Assembly (NCBI GenBank): GCA_009760855.2
Contig: WPIO01000039.1
Location: forward strand, 1,687,001 to 1,751,000
DNA: 64,000 nucleotides
Source of the DNA: Cristatella mucedo
Taxonomy: Eukaryota > Bryozoa > Phylactolaemata > Cristatellidae
Direction of reading: 5' to 3'
The position numbers and the translations under genes were made by a program. Positions 1 through 11,300 of the stretch are shown in pieces. Each line of letters starts with the position of its first letter. Position 1 is the first letter of the stretch. Under the pieces are notes generated by a model, which saw only the letters and a list, made by a program, of their open reading frames with translations, searched no databases and had not been told where the DNA came from.

Positions 1-404
1 GCCTGTAGCGAAATCCGCCGCAATTTTATTAGAATTTGCCAAGCGCTGTGGTACAAAGTGCTGCAATCGGCGGCAAGGGCCCGGGAAATACCGCGTTCCA
101 CTTCAATCAGCCACAAAAATGCCCAGAGATGGGCTGCGCCTATTGCACATCAAAGCCCACTGTGTCAGGTGCACACCCACGTAAATCAAACCCATTGGGC
201 ATGCACGATCCCTGGCAATGCACGACAGTCGCCTGAAATGGCCTGGGATAATACCGCAATCCACACTAATCCGCTGAAAATCCTCCCGAATTCGTGAACG
301 TGAAGCTCCAATTTAGATTGCATATAATGCTAGACTCAGTACAAAGTCCACTCACAAAATTTCGCGCCTTTGCGAAAGCGCGTTTTCAGACAATATACTA
401 ATAT
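1..404. repeat. degenerate dispersed unit (AATCCGCCGCAA motif), left part
   Basis: Loosely repeated phrases of the type ATACCGCAATCCACTGCAAT followed by CCGCCGCAAAAT occur at about 12-23, 61-76 (CAATCGGCGGCAA), 85-120 and 250-280. Spacing is irregular. No gene seen. Confidence 0.45.
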
Positions 405-560
405 TAATAATAGCTAATTTAACAGCCTCGTTTATATAGCGGCAGAAGAGCATTAATGGCTATCAACACTGCTAGCAGTCGTCAATAGAGGATAGTCCAC
501 TGCAGGATTCTAAACCACCAGCTCTGTCATGAAGAGGGAGCACCCTAGTTCCTGGGCTAT
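405..560 (-). mobile_element. tRNA-derived SINE, family 1
   Basis: Starts with the family's terminal GCTAATTTAACAGCCTCGTT and reads through GCGGCAGAAGAGC to CACTGCAGGATTCTAAACC, a decayed reverse-complement B box, and the GAAGAGGGAGCACC head. It interrupts the degenerate unit on both sides. Confidence 0.75.
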
Positions 561-944
561 CATGGCCTAGAGGTACGATGCACTGCAATTGACTGCAACG
601 ACCAGGTCCAATACTTTAGCAATCCACTGCAATCCGCCGCAAAATCGTAAACTACCAAAAATCGTATACTATATGCTATACTTTTGACTGCTCGTTACTT
701 TATTCTTCGTTTACAGTGTATTTGCAAATTTTCACTACAATTACGTAAGGTGTTTTTAAGAGATGCACTGCAATCTACTATACCGACCCACGCTAATACC
801 ACAATTCACTGTGATCTACTACAAAATGCTAAAAAATTTGGATTATCAATCTTCCAGTTTTGAATTCATATTGCAGTGCACTAGGTTTAAGTTGCGCAAA
901 TACATAACTTCAAACGTTGCGAACTTACAATATCGGGCAATGCA
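561..944. repeat. degenerate dispersed unit, right part
   Basis: Further copies of the same motif at about 575-600 (CACTGCAATTGACTGCAA), 619-645 (AATCCACTGCAATCCGCCGC, then AAAATC) and 763-830 (CACTGCAATCTACTATACCG, then a second round). AT-rich between copies. No gene. Confidence 0.45.
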
Positions 945-1112
945 TAGCAACCCTGGGTCTTGGCCCAGGGTTAAGATGCCCGCTCATGACAAACCCAGGT
1001 CGTTGGTTCGAGTCCTACAGTGGGCAATCCTTTATAGCCCACTGAAAGCGGTAGTGATAGCCATTAAAGCTCTTCTGCCACTATATAAATGAGGATGTTG
1101 AATCAGCTAGCC
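945..1112 (+). mobile_element. tRNA-derived SINE, family 1
   Basis: Head TTAAGATGCCCGCTC, B box GGTTCGAGTCCTACAG, then the body AAAGCGGTAGTGATAGCC, CTCTTCTGCCACTATATAAA and the terminal AATCAGCTAG. Nearly complete copy; the A box is degenerate. Confidence 0.85.
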
Positions 1113-1159
1113 TTAATTGGCAGCAACGGCCAGGGCCAATCGACCAGAGATTTTGGATG

Positions 1160-1210
1160 ATAATATTAATAGATTTGATAAAGCACCCTCAAAGAACTCA
1201 ATCTCTTTCC
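1160..1210 (-). mobile_element. LINE family A, 3' tail fragment
   Basis: GATAAAGCACCCTCAAAGAACTCAATCTCTTTC is present as the reverse complement of the family's 3' stem-loop. It stops abruptly where a plus-strand tail begins, making a short inverted junction. Confidence 0.7.
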
Positions 1211-1452
1211 TTGTGATTCGTCCTCGATGTGCTTATGCGTGCTGACACTGTTCATGCTGCCACTAACCACATTTGCATGCTGACCCAGTGCATGTAACCC
1301 CTAACCATGTTATTCATTTTGTTTGTTTTTCAAGCATGATTTTACTTACTATTCTATTGTGTATCACTTTGCAGCAAATGTAAAGCGCCTAGAAAGAGAT
1401 TAAGTTCTCTGAGGGCGCTTTATCAAGTGCAATATTATTATTATTATTATTA
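1211..1452 (+). mobile_element. LINE family A, 3' UTR
   Basis: GATTCGTCCTCGATGTGCTT, the GCATGCTGACC region, then AAAGCGCCTAGAAAGAGATT, the GGGCGCTTTATCAAGTGC stem and an (ATT)n end at about 1432-1452. Only non-coding tail sequence remains. Confidence 0.85.
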
Positions 1453-1905
1453 TCTTTTTAGGCGCTCTATAATTGCTGTAAAGGAAGCACGATCGAATGG
1501 TTAGTGGCAGCATACTTAATAATCAAGAATAACCTGGTTAGGGCTGACATGCACAGGGTCAGCATGCAAATGTAGCTACTGGCAGCATGCAAGCCTGTTG
1601 GCACGCATAAGCACATGAAGGATTAATCACAGGGACCCACTAAATGCGACCATAAACAGATGCGTTTTTAGTTATTTTTTTAATGTGGACAAGCCAGGAG
1701 ATGTCGTGAAGCTTTTCGGGAGTGAGTAAGAGACTTTGGGAGCATACAAACTAAAGGCACGGTCTCCAAAGAATTTGAGGTTTGAACGAGGTATAGTTAA
1801 ACAGTTAGGTTCCTAAAAGCGGGTGACACGATGCTTAGCCTGGTGGGAAAGAATCTATACGAAACATTGGCTGCCTTTTTCACAGTGACCTTTCATCGAT
1901 ACAAC
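1453..1905 (-). mobile_element. LINE family A, 5'-truncated fragment
   Basis: Reverse-complement tail (GGCGCTCTATAATTGCTG), 3' UTR, and the end of the RT-domain region (CGGTCTCCAAAGAATTTGAGG). It abuts the plus-strand tail of the previous copy, so the two tails meet end to end. Confidence 0.8.
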
Positions 1906-1917
1906 AAATAGTTAGTA

Positions 1918-2830
1918 TTATACACTTTATAGTACCCTGCGAGAACTTGGATCTCTTTCTGGGCACTTTACACGTGATTCAGGCTGGGCATGACGATGCG
2001 GTTAGAAGTAACATGCACGGCGTCAACATTCACACTACGATTAGTAGTAACATACACGGTGTCAGTAGCAGAAGCCTACACAGGACGAACCGCGATGAGC
2101 CACGAGCTTCTGCGATGCGAAGAGCGTGATTAGCTTTTTTAAACTTTTGTAAAGTCAGGGGATGTCTTAGTGCCATTCGAGAGTGAGTTCCAGGCGTTGA
2201 GAGCATACGAAATGAGGGCACGGTCTGCAAGGATACGAGGTTGGTTTGAGGCACAACTAAATGAGTTAAGTCAGAATAGAGGGTGGAGCGATGCTTAGCC
2301 TGGTGGGCGAGTATTTCTGATAAGTTTGCTGGAACCGGAGGATGAAGGAACCTAAAAGTAAATGACAAAACCTTGAATTCGATACGTTGCTTCATGGGGA
2401 GCCGGTTAAGGTCGGCAAGAGGTGGTGTTATTAGGCAACCGCATTGTTCGTGACAAAGAAGCCTAGCTGCAGAGTTGTGCGCCAACTTAAGCACCTGCTT
2501 GCATGGGCCAGATGACCTGCAGGCGTTAAGTGACAGATGTCGAGACGGAATGTCAAGAATTCAACGACCTACTTGGATTTAGTATCCTTGTCTAAGCAGG
2601 CCCAAATTTTAGCAATATCATGTAGCCGGAAGAAGGCCGTATACCTAAATTTCGAGAAATTACTACTGGAAATGTGGTAGCAGAGACGAGGTGTGCGTTA
2701 AGCTTTACCACTTCCTAGTCTCAATAGGTTTGACCATTACCAGTAAGTTATGAGATCTGACATTTAGACATACTTCTAGGCTGCACCAGCCAAGCAATCT
2801 ATTCTGCCTTCATTCAGCTGCATAATAAAA
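1918..2830 (-). mobile_element. LINE family A fragment with RT C-terminal coding relic
   Basis: Tail at 1918-1990. Coding relic read on the minus strand includes LKLAHNSAARLLCHEQ, DLNRLPMKQRIEFKVLSFTF and AHQAKHRSTLYS near 2260-2490, equivalent to VQNSAARL/LHWLPVKQ of the family. Stops and shifts interrupt it. It lies directly behind the preceding minus copy. Confidence 0.85.
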
Positions 2831-2834
2831 AAAT

Positions 2835-3437
2835 TGGTCTTTTTAGGTACAGATGCCACATCCAAGTTGGCCCACGTATTTCTGACATTCCGTCCAGACT
2901 TCTGTAACACGCCACTTGCCGATCTTTCGGTCTGTATAATTAGGCGCTTACATGTGGAGCAAAACTCTGCAACCAGGGGTGTTCGTTGGGAGGGTTCAGT
3001 TGCCGCATTTCACCACTTCTCACGCAGCTGCACTGGCTTCCAACCAAATAGAGCATCGACTTCAATGTTCCACTTCTCACACAGCTGCACTGGCTTCCAA
3101 CCAAGTAGCGCATCAACTTCAAGGTTCTGTCAATCACTTTTAGGCCCCTTCATTCTTTGATTCCAGCCAACCTAACAAAACTTCTCCCCAGCCAGGCATG
3201 TTAGATAGACATCGTAACACTTGCTCTTCTGACTCAATTCTTTTCACAGGACATCGAACCAAGTTCATATATTTTCGAGACCGTACCTTTAGTTGTTGTA
3301 CTCCCAAAGCCTCTTACTCACTTCCGACTGACTCGGGACATCCCTGACTTTGCGACATTTCAAGAGAAGCTACAAGCGTATTGTTTTCTAACAGCCCTAG
3401 CGGAACTTTGTGAATAGTCCTTTGCATACTTGTGCTT
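2835..3437 (+). mobile_element. LINE family A fragment with internal duplication
   Basis: Begins at the ACCTCCAAGTTGGCCC-like stretch (DTTSKLV equivalent), passes AAAACTCTGCAACCAGG and the LHWLPVKQ region, and runs to ACTTTGCGACATTTCAAGAG. The CACTTCTCACRCAGCTGCAC segment is present twice in tandem (about 3013-3069 and 3070-3126). Confidence 0.85.
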
Positions 3438-4009
3438 GCTAAAAATATAAAAAAGTGAAGAGATTTTGTGTCAGCGACATGTGTGTACAGCGAATGGCGA
3501 AAAAAAGCGTCATCATCTGCGCAGCACAGGACAGTGTAGAATGGCCTCTCGCTGAATTAAAGAGCGGATGCATCGCTACGCTCTCCTGACTACCATGTAC
3601 GTGTACATATCTAGCAGCTTTGGACATAGTAATGCCGCCGGAGACAAGTTTGCTTAGTGGCAGAATTAGAACATACGATATAACATATTACTACTATGGT
3701 AACAGCAACATGCGAGCAACCGAGAAATATTATTCCATAAAATAGAAAAATTTGATACACTTTGTCCCTCAAGCTTGCCTCTACCAATAGTCAAAGTTTT
3801 CAGAATGAATAGACTACTAAGATAGTAACTTGCTATGCCTTGTAAGTAGCTAATGCTGCTTGTCTGACTGGAAATTATAAACAGACGTCAGAACGATTGG
3901 AAATAAACCTAAATTGACCTTGTCAGAAGAATTTAATTGTGGAAGACAGGATGGATTTTTTTGCCAAAGATAGACGAGAAATAATCTATGTGGAAAACCT
4001 AGTGTGTTA
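3438..4009. other. unassigned intergenic sequence
   Basis: AT-rich, only short frames, no recognised repeat or exon. Confidence 0.5.
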
Positions 4010-4165
4010 CTGGGTCTTAAGGCTGGGGTAGGCTCTGACGCTCGGCGAACCAGGTAATGTGTTTGAAACCTGAAGCGGGAAGTCGGTTCATTACGCACTG
4101 CAGGCGCTAATGATAGTCTTTCAGGCTCTTCTAGTGTGTAAATGAGCTTGTTAAAAATATCTTAT
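4010..4165 (+). mobile_element. SINE family 1, degenerate
   Basis: TGGGTCTTAAGGCTGGGGTA head-like part, GTTTGAAACCTGAAGC in the B-box position, CACTGCAGGCGCTAATGATAG and CAGGCTCTTCTAGTGTGTAA body with GAGCTTGTTAAAA end. Strongly decayed. Confidence 0.5.
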
Positions 4166-4404
4166 CTACTTTAAATCCGTTGGTAAACTTTAGGGTTTTC
4201 AAAAAATGTGTTTCTGTGCCGACAATGAGCAACCATCTTTGTAGTATAATTCTTTCTACCACTACACACACCAGTGCTTCCTCTGCAAAATACAGTGGTT
4301 GGACTCAACGAATAGTAACTTCAGAATCTGTTGAAGACCATAATCCTAATTATAATCTGAGTGAAACCTCAGAAGCACTTTTTTAAAGCTGATCGGGAAT
4401 ATAA

Positions 4405-4590
4405 GGACTGGTGATAGTTCAGGGAGGAAGGTGCTCGCTCTTCACGACCGATGTCGTGGGTTCGAATCCTACAGTAGGCGACTCTTTATAGCCAACTAAA
4501 AGCGGCGGGGGGGGGAGGGCGATAGCCATTTAGGCCCTTCGGCCGCTATAACAATGGGGCTGTTAAATCAGCTAGTATTTTTTATTAATA
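4405..4590 (+). mobile_element. SINE family 1, near complete
   Basis: GGTGCTCGCTCTTCACGACC head, perfect Pol III B box GGTTCGAATCC at about 4459, TATAGCCAACTAAAAGCGGC, a G run at 4506-4514, GCGATAGCCATTTAGGC and GGCTGTTAAATCAGCTAG end. Confidence 0.9.
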
Positions 4591-4884
4591 GCCATTGAAG
4601 CTCTTTAGGCACACTCTAGTTTGTACGTGACAATACTGGCTGTCATCTGACTTGACTCTCAGTAGTCGGAAGACAAGGCGCAGATTTGAAGTTGGCTCGC
4701 AACAATTTTTTAAAGGTAAAATAAGAAAGTCATTTCAGATACCTGCTTATAAATTACGCTTCCACAAATTGTGAAGTTGGGATACATTTTTGGTAAAACA
4801 TTCGTTGCTCATCATTCTCCAGCTGTTGCCCTGCTCTATGAATTCCTCACATAGACCTCCAAAAGTTCATGACTAGCCTCTTAA

Positions 4885-5480
4885 GTCAATGCAAACTTAA
4901 AGTGCCCCCAGTGTGAAGTGCAGGTGATACAATTCCAGTTCTGATTTGAAGTATTTCAGATGTGTAGGCCTGTGCAAGAGAAGAATGGGACCTAAAATTG
5001 AGTACAGTTTCGTGAAATCGATTCGTTGCTTGATGGGAAGCCAACACAGGGCTGTGAGAAGTGTTGATTCGTGCCATATTTCACGTTCACGACACATAAT
5101 CCAAGCTGCAGATTGCTGCAGCAACTATAAGGGCCTTATTGAAAGGACCTGAAAAAGAGTTGTGGGCAGTGCCTTTCAGAAGTCGAGACGGTATTAACAA
5201 AATCATAAAACCAGCTTGGCTATAATATCCTTTTCTAAACATGCCCAATTTTTGAAATGATAAACCGATGGAATTTGGCAGACTTAACTTCGGAGCTGAT
5301 TTGGTCATCTATTGATATGTCATTTTGGAACAATGTACCCACGCGGAATGCTGACGCATCAGGAAATATACTAGTCGATCCTATTTAATTATAAGTGATA
5401 GGCTTTATATTTTCTGAATAACGTTGAGCTTTCTCATAACTAGCGAGGTGTTTTAATTGTTGTAAAATTTGAGAAAGTTG
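4885..5480 (-). mobile_element. LINE family A, old fragment
   Basis: Minus-strand relics of the RT C-terminal part: ESTLLTALCWLPIKQRIDFTKL (LHWLPVKQRIDFKVL equivalent; given as spaced motifs ALCWLPIKQRIDF and KLYSILG) near 4990-5070, followed upstream by the HNIAKIR-like zone. Heavily mutated; the 5' limit is uncertain. Confidence 0.7.
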
Positions 5481-5954
5481 GTGGCCCTAAATATGTTATC
5501 TTCACCAATACGTACTAAAATATAATTAAGAGAATGCGAATTGGCGGAAAGCATGATAGTTACGAAGAGGCACCAGCAGCCATTGCACCTCAGTGGAACA
5601 CTAGGTGTAGGTTCGACAAGGCTTGGAGTTTTCTTAGACTGTGAGATTAACTTTAAGATGAGGTAGCCAGTGATAAATGTTTCGCTGGGCGTCGAGATAA
5701 AGAAAAGAAAAAATGGTGACGAGTTCTTTATGGATGCTACTTTGGGGAATGGACTCGCTAGTGGTTATTTATCTTGCTGACACAGAAGCTAGAGAAACAT
5801 CAGCTAGATCGCAGTAAGGATCGCGAGGTAAAGTGTTGACCTGGGAGCAGCTTAACAAATGGCTGATGGTCAACACCAGCACTGTGCATGTGATTCCTCT
5901 ATGTTTCATACAGAAGCTAGATATTACATTAGCTAGACTTAATGTATGTATCTC
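5481..5954. other. unassigned, possibly more LINE family A
   Basis: TTGAGAAAGT-type sequence also occurs near 43.98 kb upstream of another minus LINE-A copy, so the first part may be the older 5' portion of the same element. No frame is readable. Confidence 0.35.
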
Positions 5955-6305
5955 CGTCAGTAACTCCACAAAGTCATAAAGGCCATGTGGGTGTTATGCA
6001 GGAGTGTTTTGCATAGAGCACTCACAGCCTAAGCGGTTTTCGGTACGCATTCGGTAGCCATCAGACTTCGTCTCACGCAACAAAGAGAAAGTGTGAAGCA
6101 TAGCAGAGTCAGGAGAGCAGCTGAGGTAGTGAGCAGCATGAAAGTAGCAGCTCAGTACCGCTGAAAAGAATGAGCCATAGTCAGCAGCAGGAGAGTAGTT
6201 GTCGTTGCGTGAGAATTGCGGAAGCGAGTTCCGTCAGTCTAGGACCTGCAGAGCTAAAGCTTCTGTCGCCAACGGTCTTTAAGCGGAGGAATGGAACAGC
6301 TTTGA
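5955..6305 (-). mobile_element. LINE family B, 3' fragment
   Basis: Reverse complement of the family B 3' region: TTCCATTCCTCCGCTTAAAG, GGCGACAGAAGCTTTAGC, GCTGCTCACTACCTCAGC, GGTAGCCATCAGACTTCG and a tail near GTAACTCCACAAAGTC. Aligns with the copies at 21.7, 25.7, 33.2, 39.2 and 49.4 kb. Confidence 0.8.
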
Positions 6306-9300
6306 AGGTAGACTTTGCTCTAGTATTGATCGGTACGACCTAAAATGTCCAGCGATCGTACCAGTCGATGGAATAGCCGTTTTGATCTTGTGTTGTGATG
6401 CTTTCTCAACCTCGTACTTAAACGCTATTAACAATAGCAAGTTGAATGATAGCTTAACAATGAATGAGCAGCTCAGACTTGCTTGCTCAGACTTGCTCTC
6501 CGATCTTAGCAAGGAGCCCTGCAAGAATTCAATATTGCTTGACCGGCACTTAAACGTCTTAGCAGATCGTGGCGGATCTTTTGCTGGGTAGCCACTTCAT
6601 CGGCATCGCATCTTTAGAGCAAGCTGTGGTTGGGCCCGTCAAAAAGTGGTAGCATGGAGTCTTTCAGAAGAGTGCCACTCTCGGTTCAGTCCTGTATCCT
6701 AGTGTCAACTGAATAGGCTGAGTTCTCTGCCCGGCAACATGTTGTCGAAGCTGTAGCCGACGACTTTAAGAGTGCTTGAACGGCAACAGATTAAGCGGTA
6801 TGCCGGGGGGGGGGGCCTCACGATCCCGTCGAAAACAACGTGGCACACCCCTGGAGTTCCAGAAGCTACTTCGAGCCGAAAGCGACGCCCCGAGACAGTG
6901 TCATTTAGCTCCGGCTAAAAATGGGGTGGTGCCTATAATTCGTCTTAATGCTATCACTTAAGGTGCGCCGCCCAAATGGGGCATAAAACACAGCAAATAG
7001 ATGTGCGATATATAAATACATTCTGGCACAGCTTTGAACTTACGCCGTCATTGAAAAGTATATTTATAATATATATTTATAATATAAAGAAAAATTTATA
7101 TCCAAAATTAGAGAGTCTGATGCAGTGCGCTCTAAGCGTCTCTCGTGTATTCCTCAGACATTTATAAGCCAATCACTTTTGTAATTTCTCAAAAATGAAT
7201 GACCTTCAAAGAAATTCTATCCCTCCTCGGGAGACCGATCGCGAACGGCCGGTGTGTGGGCCACTACCGCAGTCTTTGAAACAATAACTGCAAACAAATT
7301 GGTTGCCTGCTCCCCCCCCCCCCGACAGTAACACGATTAGACACTCGAATAGTTACTAGAATCGCTCCTTGAGCCCTCCTCGGAACGTTGGCATTTCACA
7401 AGTTTCGGTGATACGGATCCCAGCGGCAAAAGTACGGGTTCTCGGGAGCCCGTCTGTAGCGCCACTCCCGGGTCACCTTCCGACTGCAACCTCCCCATTA
7501 GCCCGCTGCTGATAGAAGTCAAACGTTTGAGCTGGTGGCCTGATGGAGATGAATATGTTTCGCCCTTAGTCTCTCCACAGGCGGCGTATTGTTCCTAAGA
7601 TTATGCACTTCAAGTCAAAGTTTCCGTCACAGGAAGCTATTAAATCTGTGATTATGGTTTAAATAATATGTCAGTGAAATCCCCAGCACGCTAATTTTTG
7701 AAACATTTCTATTGCGCTGGACAAAAATCCTTCTCCATTCTGCCGTTGTTTCATTGTGCAAGCCTACCAATTTAATATCACCTGGATATCCCAAATTTGA
7801 AGTGCGAGCGATGCCTATCAAGATGTTAGACATTTTACCCTGTGACGAATAACTCAAGGAGTTTTACCAAAAGTTCTCCTTGACTTCAATTCCCGGCAAT
7901 TCTCGTCCGTGCTATAAATTGCAATTATCCCAGCATGAATTTTAACCGCTTGTAAGAAGTTTTACTTTGTGCAAGCGTTGAAGCTGCAACTAGCTGATCG
8001 CCGCGTAAGAGCATCCGACGATCAGCCTCTGGTGACCACCTTAAAACTTTGAATATCTAAAAAATCTGGACAGACTTTGATAAAGAAATATGAAAAGCCA
8101 TTCGTTTTTGGAATATTTTTTTTTAAAATAACAACATGCTCGAGTGTAGAACCGTACCAAACACAAGTGCCGCCCAGCCTCTGGCATAGGAATTGTCAGA
8201 CTCCCGGAAACGTCCGCTAGCCAGGAAAGCGTTGGCAGGAGTAGAAGGCGGCTGGACATCGATGGCTGATGATCTATTGAAACTGCTGCTGTAGGCATTT
8301 TCTTGGAAGAAATACGTCGCTTTGCAACGTGAAAGGCCTTTGAACAGTGTACCTTGCGGAATAGCGCTTGCCCGTTGCGTGGCTTTTCTTTGAGCCACAC
8401 CGCTGAGCCTCTACGACTACTAAACAGGTGAAAGACTTTACTGTTTTCCTGGCTGCGAGCCAGTATGTGCTGCAGGGACACCCGGATTGGCAGCACGCAC
8501 GAGCCCAGCTCTTCCATCCGAAGCAGGTTAGATGCTAGGGGCGTGGCGAGACAAAACCGCAGGTGACCTCGACGACCGAGAGGACTCATTCGAAAGCTGA
8601 TGACTGACCACCCGCTCGTGTTCAATTGTATTTAACGTGTTATTGTATTTAATTGTATTTAATTTAATTTTATTTTATTGTATTTAACGAGCACGAAAAC
8701 ATCAAGCAAGCACGTATATGAGCCATTCTGTGTGCAGGTCTACTTTGGGTCTCTTAAGAGACCGTGGACATTGAATAAGTGAGCTGTTTGATGTGCCGTG
8801 CTAGAAGTAGAAATAAATGCTGCAGCACCCAGCTTATATAAAGTAACAGGCGTACTGATGAGAGTTATTGAGTCCGAATTGAAAAACCCCACCGGTTGAT
8901 TTGCCGTCGAACAAACCACGTGAGATTTTCTGAGATTGATTGCCGCCATCCGGTCAGTTCAAGAGTAGGAATAATTCTTTAGCTTGATCCTGACCACGCC
9001 TCCCGATAGGCGTACAGTTATTTGTGTGCCGGACAGGACGCACCGTGCGATTCGACATCATTCACCAGCTGCCTTAGTGTATCCGACAAAAAGTTATTGA
9101 GTCCATTAAAAGAATGACGGCACTATGTAGCTGACGTGTGTGCCGACACTGATGCAGGTAAGAAAGGAAGGCTAAGACGCTGCTATGAGTTCGCTCTTTA
9201 GCGGCTCTGATACTTAAGTCCTTCAGTGCAAGCACTGCGAAAGTAGAGGCTGCTGGTCCTGCAGCCAGATGACAAGAGACTGGCGGAGCTAGCGCCTCGA

Positions 9301-9329
9301 AGCACGGCTAACGAGTATACGATTATACT
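6306..9329. other. unassigned 3-kb stretch
   Basis: No repeat family or exon recognised. It holds an 11-G run (6805-6815), a 12-C run (7312-7323), TATA-rich short repeats near 7060-7085, TTTAATTT-type tandem near 8640-8690 and a 194-codon minus frame at 8041-8625 that has no family motif and is within chance expectation for this length of sequence. Confidence 0.5.
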
Positions 9330-9475
9330 TGCTGATTTAACCGTCTCTTTTTGTGTAGCGACAGAAGAGCATCAAAGGCTATCACTGCCGCTTGCAGCGA
9401 CAATAAAGGATCGACCACCGCAAGATTTGCACCCATGACCTCGGGATCAGAGGTTGTGAAGAGCAACCGATGATG
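9330..9475 (-). mobile_element. SINE family 1
   Basis: GCTGATTTAACCGTCTC end, GCGACAGAAGAGCATCAAAG, CACTGCCGCTTGCAGCGA body, CGCAAGATTTGCACCC in place of the B box, and CCATGACCTCG head. Confidence 0.8.
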
Positions 9476-10554
9476 CCTCGATCCGCGAAGCTGTGCCAAG
9501 CATGGCACAGAACAGCTGCAAGAATGCCCCAGCGGCACAGCAGCAGCCACAACGCTCAGCTCTCGTGCAACTAGAAGCCCTATGTTCCACTAGCCCAACT
9601 TCCATCACTAGAAATGGCTTTTAGTACTGTCTTAAACATGAATTATGATATCTCTCTTCTAATCACTATAACTCTATCATCTTCGATAGTCTAAATCGCT
9701 GTAATATTCTTACCAACTTAGCATGTATTCATTTCCCTGGCTGTATTTAAATGAAGACCGAAGTCAGCCTAGATGATGACAAACCTATCAGAGCCGCTTT
9801 TGGCAGTTGTTGAAGCTTGGCTTCGCCACCTTTTCAGGCTCTAAAGGAAGTTAGTACCCGGGGTTTTCAAACACATTCACCTTATCGGTTGTTTTAGATC
9901 ATTTCGCTTTTTCTTTTCTTCATCACTGACCGCCGTCCCAGCATCTAGCAAGGCCTCAATGCACATGCTTCTGAACCTTGGCTCTGCTGACTTTCAGACC
10001 ACCAGCACTTCACTTGGCTGGAGACAAGCGCACGCCATCAGCTTCAGCCTAATCTCATTAAATACTAAAATATCTCAAAGCTGCTGCATAACTATGTAGA
10101 AGAGCAAGACTCCAAACACCAATGGATTAGTGATTACTATTGCCACTTAGCATGCGTTCATCATTGGCTTCATATATCCAATTCAGTCTTGTTTGCTTTG
10201 CATTCAGTTAAAATTCTGTGGGGTGTGATAAACAGCGTCCAGCAGAAATATTAGCTGAGGATACGTCCACTGGCAGACTTATGAAATGCAATGAACAATT
10301 ATCTTACTGCACCAGGATGAGAAATCCGATCCATTCACTTTGCGAGGTGAAGATTCCGCAACCCCGGAATCGCTAGATTTGCACCTAGTTATCTGTCATG
10401 CAGGGATGCTAAGATTGCAGGATTATATTCCCATAATTCAAATTTCAGTGGACTAACCGCATAGATATTCAGGTTTAGGTCACTTAAACCAGCATCACGA
10501 GTCTCACCAAGTCCACGAAAAGGTGAAGGAGAATCATTGAAGCTTTATAACAAT
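9476..10554. other. unassigned intergenic sequence
   Basis: Only short frames; no repeat recognised. Confidence 0.45.
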
Positions 10555-10745
10555 AACAATAATACATTTGTATAACGCCCTCAGAGAACTTTATTTTTTC
10601 AAGGCACTTTACATATGCTGCAAAGGAACATCCTCAAATGGTTAGTGGTAGCATGCTCAATGACAGCAAGCATAACATGGTTAGAGGTGACATGCACCAG
10701 GTCAGTATGCAAAAATGGTGGCAGCTTGCACTGTGTCAGAACGAA
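10555..10745 (-). mobile_element. LINE family A, 3' UTR fragment
   Basis: AATAATACATTTGTATAACG, CCCTCAGAGAACTTTATTTT stem-loop, TGCTGCAAAGGAA, GTTAGTGGTAGCATGCTC and TGCACCAGGTCAGTATGC. Non-coding tail only. Confidence 0.8.
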
Positions 10746-11209
10746 TAAACCCAAGACCAGCTTGTGAGGAAACTTGTTTCTCCTCTTCTGCCTTATCAAA
10801 AATTTTCGCCTAATTTCCTCTGTACGTCGATAGAATAAAGAGTAAGAAAATTCAAAAGAAGGGCATTTTCAGTCGGCGACCAGAGCAACCACTAACCCAG
10901 AGTTCAAAACAGAATATAGCTCCATCCTCCTGCTGCCTAAACCATGTCGCTGTATTTGACGTAAAACCCAGTCGGCTGCTGGGATCGTTAGGCTGCCCCC
11001 CCCCCCGGCGCTCAATTCTTACGCCGACGCGAACTAATGACGCTCGTTGTTGCTGAGGTTCAATAAAACCGTGAGTAAGCATAAGCATTCACTCACACGG
11101 CAGACACATTTGATAAAAACACACTCATTCACGCAAACAGAAAAAGCTATTTCCGCACGCGCGAAAACAACTGTATATGTAATCATTTGGCAATCGAGCC
11201 TTCAGTTCA
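10746..11209. other. unassigned, includes an 11-C run
   Basis: C run at 10996-11006. No gene or repeat recognised. Confidence 0.4.
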
Positions 11210-11300
11210 TTCATGAGCTGCGATAGCCCAGAAGGTAAGGAGCTCGCTCTTCGAGACCAAGGTCGTGGGTTCGAACTCGCTTTACTATCGCGAGACAGAC
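11210..11300 (+). mobile_element. tRNA-like SINE head
   Basis: GATAGCCCAGAAGGTAAGG fits a Pol III A box (TAGCCCAGAAGG), and GTCGTGGGTTCGAACTC at about 11263-11279 fits a B box. The family 1 body does not follow, so this is a truncated head or a third family. Confidence 0.6.

Noticed and set aside
8041-8625. 194-codon minus-strand frame
   Set aside because: No motif or homology recognised. By a simple stop-frequency estimate about one frame this long is expected by chance in 64 kb on six frames.
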